From Capsulimonas sp. (GTDB lineage Bacteria; Armatimonadota; Armatimonadia; Armatimonadales; Capsulimonadaceae): DNA of 8,459 nt. The notes below the pieces were generated by a model. That model was not told where the DNA came from. It saw only the letters and a list, made by a program, of their open reading frames with translations, and made no database searches. The DNA lies in assembly GCA_025963815.1 (NCBI GenBank), contig JAOQAA010000726.1, positions 1-8,459 on the forward strand, read 5' to 3'. This document shows, piece by piece, positions 5,329-8,459 of this stretch. The position numbers and the translations under genes were made by a program. Each line of letters opens with the position of its first letter. Within the stretch, counting starts at the first letter, position 1.

Positions 5329-6534
5329 ATGCTTTCTCAGCGCGCTCTCGGCGCAGCGCCGTCGCCCACGCTCGCCATTACCGCCAAGGCGAACGCCTTG
5401 AAGGCGGAAGGGGTCGATGTCGTCAGCTTCGGCGCCGGCGAACCCGATTTCGACACCCCCGCCCACGTCAAGGACGCCGCCATCGCGGCTCTCGGCGCCG
5501 GCGACACCAAGTACACGGCGTCCAGCGGCACCGTCGCCCTTAAGGACGCCATCATTGCCAAACTGAAGCGCGACAATAACCTCACCTATAGCCGCGCGGA
5601 GATTCTTGTCTCCGTCGGCGCCAAGCACTCCATCTACAATCTGATGCAGGCGATCCTCGATCCGGGCGACGAGGTCATTATTCCGACGCCTTACTGGGTT
5701 TCGTATCCCGAGCAGGTGAAGCTGGCCGACGGCGTTCCGGTCTTTGTGGAAACCGACGAGACCACGGGCTTTTTGGCGACCGCCGCTCTGATCGAAGAGA
5801 AGCTGACGCCGAAGACAAAGCTGGTCATCATCAACTCGCCCAGCAACCCCACGGGCGCTGTGTATACGCCGCAGGCGCTGCGTGAGATCTCGGACCTGTG
5901 CGTGTCGCGCGGCGTTTATCTGATGTCCGATGAGATCTACGAGAAGATCATCTATCCTGGCAACACATTCGTCTCGCCCGCGTCGTTCAGCCCGGAAGCC
6001 CATAAGCTGACGATCACGATCAACGGCTTTTCCAAAGCGCACTCCATGACCGGTTGGCGCCTAGGGTACGCCGCTGGCGACGCCAAGATCATTTCGGCGA
6101 TGTCGCGCATTCAGGACCAGAGCACATCGAACCCCGTTTCGTTCGCGCAGGCGGGAGGCGTCGTGGCGCTGAATGCTCCGCAGGAATCGGTGGAGACGAT
6201 GCGGGTCGCCTTTGAAGAACGGCGCAACTACATCGTCGCCGCTCTGAACGATATTCCCGGCTTCAAATGCCTTAGCCCTGGCGGCGCGTTTTACGTGTTC
6301 CCGAACGTATCGGCGCTGTACGGCAAGAGCTGGAAAACCGCGGATGGCGCATTGAAGACAATCAACAGTTCGGACGATTTTGCCGAATATCTGCTGACGG
6401 CCAAGGGCGTTGCGGTGGTTCCCGGCTCGGGCTTCGGCGCGGACGGCAACATTCGATTGTCCTACGCCACGAGTATGAAGAATATCGAGAAGGGCGTCGC
6501 GCGCATCGCCGAGGCGGTGGGCGAACTGCAATGA
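5329..6534 (+). CDS. aspC: Aspartate aminotransferase, PLP-dependent class I (I-gamma type)
   Basis: A 401-residue fold-type I aminotransferase that moves an amino group between aspartate and 2-oxoglutarate in the cytosol. Visible landmarks: GAGEPDFDTP (35-44), Y62, PTPYWVSYPE (119-128, with the cofactor-stacking Trp123), NSPSNPTGAVY (169-179, Asn173), the PLP-binding SDEIYE (200-205, Asp201, Tyr204), the Schiff-base lysine K236 in NGFSKAHSMTGWRLGY (232-247, with Arg244) and the substrate-carboxylate arginine R376 in IRLSYATS. The sequence resembles the Thermus/Bacillus subgroup rather than the E. coli enzyme, and length is normal. Exact substrate range is uncertain: this subgroup includes enzymes acting on prephenate or on the keto acid of methionine salvage. 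Start ATG 5329 has GGAGG 10 nt upstream. Its TGA overlaps the ATG of the RNase III gene. Gene symbol by family only. Confidence 0.93.
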   Translation: MLSQRALGAAPSPTLAITAKANALKAEGVDVVSFGAGEPDFDTPAHVKDAAIAALGAGDTKYTASSGTVALKDAIIAKLKRDNNLTYSRAEILVSVGAKHSIYNLMQAILDPGDEVIIPTPYWVSYPEQVKLADGVPVFVETDETTGFLATAALIEEKLTPKTKLVIINSPSNPTGAVYTPQALREISDLCVSRGVYLMSDEIYEKIIYPGNTFVSPASFSPEAHKLTITINGFSKAHSMTGWRLGYAAGDAKIISAMSRIQDQSTSNPVSFAQAGGVVALNAPQESVETMRVAFEERRNYIVAALNDIPGFKCLSPGGAFYVFPNVSALYGKSWKTADGALKTINSSDDFAEYLLTAKGVAVVPGSGFGADGNIRLSYATSMKNIEKGVARIAEAVGELQ

Positions 6535-7262
6535 CGTTTTCGACCGAGGAGCTTCGCAAGGAGGCGCTCGCGCGCAAACTGCCGATCACGGATATGTCGA
6601 AGCTGCGCCAGGCGCTGACACACAAATCGCTGGTGCCGGAAAAGCCGCTCGACAGCAACGAGCGTCTGGAGTTCCTCGGCGATTCCGTTCTGGGTCTCGT
6701 CATCAACGAATATCTCTATTCGGCGTTCCCTGAAAAAAAAGAGGGTGAGCTGGCGAAGGCGAAGGCGCTAATCGTCTGCCAGTCCGCTCTTGCGGAGGCG
6801 GCGCGGCGCATCGATCTTGTGGCGCTGCTGCGGATCGGGCGCGCCGAGGAGTCCACGGGTGGGCGCAATCGCTCCAGTCTGATCTCCGACGCCTTTGAAG
6901 CCGTGGTCGCCGTGGTGTACCTGGAGCGCGGATACGAACCGACGCGGGACTTCGTGATTTCGTGCCTGCGCTTTCAGATCGACGCCATCAACCGCACGAG
7001 CGACTGGCGGGACGCCAAGACGGCCCTTCAGGAAGTTCGCCAGGCGCGCCGTCTGCCCGGCCCCGTTTACCGAGTAGCCGACGAGCAGGGGATGCCGCAC
7101 GACCGGACATTCGTCGTGGAAGTGCTGCTGGACAACGTCGTGGTCGGTTCCGGAGTCGGGAAGAGCAAGCGCGAAGCAGAGTTCGCCGCCGCGGACGTCG
7201 CGCTGATTTTGCTGCGCGACAGCGGGCAGATAGGATCGGAATGGACACGTCCGCAGAAATAG
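6531..7262 (+). CDS. rnc: Ribonuclease III
   Basis: A 243-residue double-stranded-RNA endonuclease that processes rRNA precursors and structured mRNAs. The N-terminal endonuclease domain carries the signature NERLEFLGDSVL (43-54), with metal/catalytic residues Glu44, Glu47 and Asp51, the KEGEL acidic site (Glu73), and DAFEAVVAVVYLERG (120-134) with Asp120 and Glu123. The C-terminal dsRNA-binding domain spans about 161-229, from DAKTALQE through PHDRTFVVEV to GKSKREAEFAAADVAL. All catalytic acids are present, so it should be active. The usual G-P-x-H of the dsRNA-binding domain reads GMPH here. ATG 6531 shares an ATGA with the aminotransferase stop (4-bp overlap) and lies on the GGCGAACTGCA context with no strong Shine-Dalgarno, so coupled translation is likely. 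The last 22 bp overlap the next gene. The neighbourhood is unlike the common rnc-era or acpP-fabF-rnc arrangements. Confidence 0.95.
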   Translation: MTFSTEELRKEALARKLPITDMSKLRQALTHKSLVPEKPLDSNERLEFLGDSVLGLVINEYLYSAFPEKKEGELAKAKALIVCQSALAEAARRIDLVALLRIGRAEESTGGRNRSSLISDAFEAVVAVVYLERGYEPTRDFVISCLRFQIDAINRTSDWRDAKTALQEVRQARRLPGPVYRVADEQGMPHDRTFVVEVLLDNVVVGSGVGKSKREAEFAAADVALILLRDSGQIGSEWTRPQK

Positions 7263-8038
7263 GTGTCTTCGGCGGCAGCGGCTTTTACGCGCTGTCCGAG
7301 ACCGAGCCCCAAGAAGTCACGATCGAGACGCCATACGGCGCGCCGAGCGATACGATCACTCTGACGACCATCGCCGGCAAACGCGTCGCGTTCCTGCCCC
7401 GGCATGGCCGCAAGCATCAATTTCCTCCGCACAAAATTCCATATCAGGCCAATCTCTGGGCGTTCCATCAGTTGGGCGTTACGCGCGTCATCGCGCCAAA
7501 CGCCGTTGGGTCGCTTCAGGCGCACATCGAACCCGGACACTTTGTCATCAACGACCAGTTCGTCGATCGTACGAGCGGCCGCGCTGATACGTTCTATGAT
7601 GGCCCGGAGACAACACACGTTTCCACAGCGCATCCGTATTGTCCTCATTTGCGCACCGTCGCCATCCAGGCGACGCGCGGGGAGGGTGTTCCCGTGCATG
7701 ACGGCGGAACGAGTGTCATCATTCAAGGCCCGCGTTTCTCCACACGCGCCGAGAGCGAATGGTTCTCCCGGATGGGCTGGGATATCATCAACATGACCCA
7801 GTATCCCGAAGCGGCTCTGGCGCGTGAACTGGCGATGTGCTACGTCAATATCTCTTTAGTGACGGACTACGACGCCGGCGTTGTCGTAGACTCGGGTCAT
7901 GTCGAAGTCACCAATGTTTTGGAAGTACTGCGGCAAAATACGGAAAACGTTAAGAAGGTAATCCAGTCGATGCTGGAAGCTCTGCCGAGTGACCGTCGTT
8001 GTGACTGCGCCGACGCGCTTAAACACGCACGGATGTGA
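7241..8038 (+). CDS. mtnP: S-methyl-5'-thioadenosine phosphorylase (MTAP)
   Basis: A 265-residue nucleoside phosphorylase of the PNP/MTAP trimeric family. It splits methylthioadenosine, a by-product of polyamine and related synthesis, with phosphate into adenine and methylthioribose-1-phosphate. Seen: the phosphate loop GVFGGSGFY (8-16), the phosphate-site RH at 54-55, NAVGSL (87-92), GHFVINDQFVDRT (99-111), IIQGPRFSTRAES (160-172), the substrate-site NMTQYPEAALARE (184-196, Met185) and the base-binding TDYDAG (208-213, Asp209 and Asp211), which favours 6-aminopurines such as methylthioadenosine over inosine/guanosine. A C-terminal C-x-C (254-256) matches the motif described in archaeal MTAPs. 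The frame is open from 6962, but ATG 7241 is chosen: the family's N-terminal strand starts at once and AGGA lies 5 nt before it. It overlaps the RNase III gene by 22 bp. A sister purine phosphorylase activity cannot be excluded. Confidence 0.94.
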   Translation: MDTSAEIGVFGGSGFYALSETEPQEVTIETPYGAPSDTITLTTIAGKRVAFLPRHGRKHQFPPHKIPYQANLWAFHQLGVTRVIAPNAVGSLQAHIEPGHFVINDQFVDRTSGRADTFYDGPETTHVSTAHPYCPHLRTVAIQATRGEGVPVHDGGTSVIIQGPRFSTRAESEWFSRMGWDIINMTQYPEAALARELAMCYVNISLVTDYDAGVVVDSGHVEVTNVLEVLRQNTENVKKVIQSMLEALPSDRRCDCADALKHARM

Positions 8039-8064
8039 CGACATTCCATCGAATTTTATGATAG

Positions 8065-8068
8065 CGGA
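8065..8068 (+). promoter_or_regulatory. Ribosome binding site of the nucleotidyltransferase gene
   Basis: GGAG lies 6 nt before ATG 8075 in the 36-bp gap after the phosphorylase stop. The spacing is ideal and confirms the start. Confidence 0.7.
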
Positions 8069-8074
8069 GATCCT

Positions 8075-8459
8075 ATGAAAGCACTTATTCTGGCCGCCGG
8101 TCGAGGCACGCGCCTCGGCGTCTTGACGGAAAATCGTCCCAAACCCATGCTGCCGATCGCCGGCACTCCGATGATCGAGCGGATCATGACGAGCCTGAAC
8201 GAACAAGCCGGCATTACCGAGTTTGTCTTGATTACTGGATATCTTTCCAATGTGCTGGAAGAGTATTTTGGCGACGGTTCGAATTGGGGCTGGCGCGTGA
8301 AGTACGTTCACCAGGAAGTTCCGCGCGGCGTGAGCGACGCCGTGAACACCGCCAGCGCGGCGCTCTCGGATGCTCCGTTTTTCATGACTTACGGGGACAT
8401 CATGCTTGATCCCGCCAACTACGGCGTGGCTGTCGCTGAGTTCGCCCATGCAAACGCCG
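8075..8459 (+). CDS. Sugar-phosphate nucleotidyltransferase (3' end outside window)
   Basis: The first 128 codons are present and the frame is open at the right edge. The start is the classic nucleotidyltransferase signature: LAAGRGTRL (6-14) binding the nucleotide phosphates, then ENRPKPMLPIAGTPMIER (19-36) with Lys23. Next come a strand VLITGYLSNVLEEYFG (51-66), the base-contact segment HQEVPRGVSDAV (79-90) and the metal-binding aspartate in YGDIML (106-111, Asp108). Such enzymes join a sugar-1-phosphate and an NTP to give an NDP-sugar for cell-surface polysaccharides. The missing C-terminus leaves open whether this is of the RmlA, ManC/GDP-mannose or GlmU type. It lies 36 bp after the phosphorylase gene and is probably in the same operon. 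Start ATG 8075 is supported by GGAG 6 nt upstream. Confidence 0.9.
   Translation, partial: MKALILAAGRGTRLGVLTENRPKPMLPIAGTPMIERIMTSLNEQAGITEFVLITGYLSNVLEEYFGDGSNWGWRVKYVHQEVPRGVSDAVNTASAALSDAPFFMTYGDIMLDPANYGVAVAEFAHANA

Noticed and set aside
5212..6042. 276-codon open frame on the minus strand opposite the aminotransferase gene
   Set aside because: It lies fully antisense to a gene with all its catalytic motifs intact, is rich in Arg, Gly and Val as GC-rich shadows are, and shows no recognisable domain.
7067..7726. 219-codon open frame on the minus strand across the RNase III/phosphorylase junction
   Set aside because: It spans two conserved plus-strand genes, carries no recognisable motif and has no ribosome binding site I could identify.
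8035..8062. Promoter-like pair GTGACG / TATGAT with a 16-nt spacer before the nucleotidyltransferase gene
   Set aside because: A start about 7 nt after the -10 box would fall at about 8069 and remove the GGAG ribosome binding site at 8065-8068 from the transcript.
1..8459. tRNA or rRNA genes, CRISPR arrays, insertion sequences, attachment sites, toxin-antitoxin or defence genes
   Set aside because: No repeat-spacer pattern, transposase motif, cloverleaf or rRNA-like stretch was seen. Apart from the flavoprotein duplication, no long repeat was noticed by eye.

Overview
The window looks like chromosomal DNA of a GC-rich, free-living bacterium. Coding is dense, intergenic spacing is short, most genes have purine-rich ribosome binding sites, and ATG, GTG and TTG starts are all used. 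No rRNA, tRNA, CRISPR array, insertion sequence or phage gene is visible. The phylum cannot be fixed from the sequence. The Gfo/Idh/MocA dehydrogenase, the fused cyclic-nucleotide-type/thioredoxin-reductase-like proteins and the thermophile-type (subgroup I-gamma) aspartate aminotransferase would fit Armatimonadota or a similar soil lineage, but that is a guess.

Left half (1-4624), minus strand: four genes, apparently one operon, read from right to left. They are a Gfo/Idh/MocA-type NAD(P)-dependent oxidoreductase, a TSUP (TauE/SafE-type) anion transporter, and two tandem paralogues that each fuse a cyclic-nucleotide-binding-like domain, a thioredoxin/glutaredoxin-like domain and a thioredoxin-reductase-like flavoprotein module. 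The second paralogue runs off the left edge. Junctions are 0, 9 and 149 bp. The co-location of a TSUP carrier with thiol-type flavoproteins points to sulfur or redox chemistry, but no substrate can be read from the sequence.

Middle (4625-5328): a 218-bp divergent intergenic region, a small STAS-domain (anti-sigma-factor-antagonist-like) gene on the plus strand, then a 126-bp gap. The gap holds a GC-rich hairpin and a near-consensus sigma-70-type promoter.

Right half (5329-8459), plus strand: a tight run of aspartate aminotransferase, ribonuclease III, S-methyl-5'-thioadenosine phosphorylase and a sugar-phosphate nucleotidyltransferase cut by the right edge. The first two junctions overlap by 4 and 22 bp, so these genes are probably co-transcribed and translationally coupled. 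The aminotransferase and the phosphorylase could meet in methionine salvage. RNase III and the nucleotidyltransferase look like housekeeping passengers.

The part most worth a second look is the tandem flavoprotein pair. The complete copy has lost the thioredoxin-reductase CxxC. Both copies keep a non-standard D-x-x-C plus a second cysteine in the thioredoxin-like domain. Their sensor domains have diverged much more than their FAD modules.
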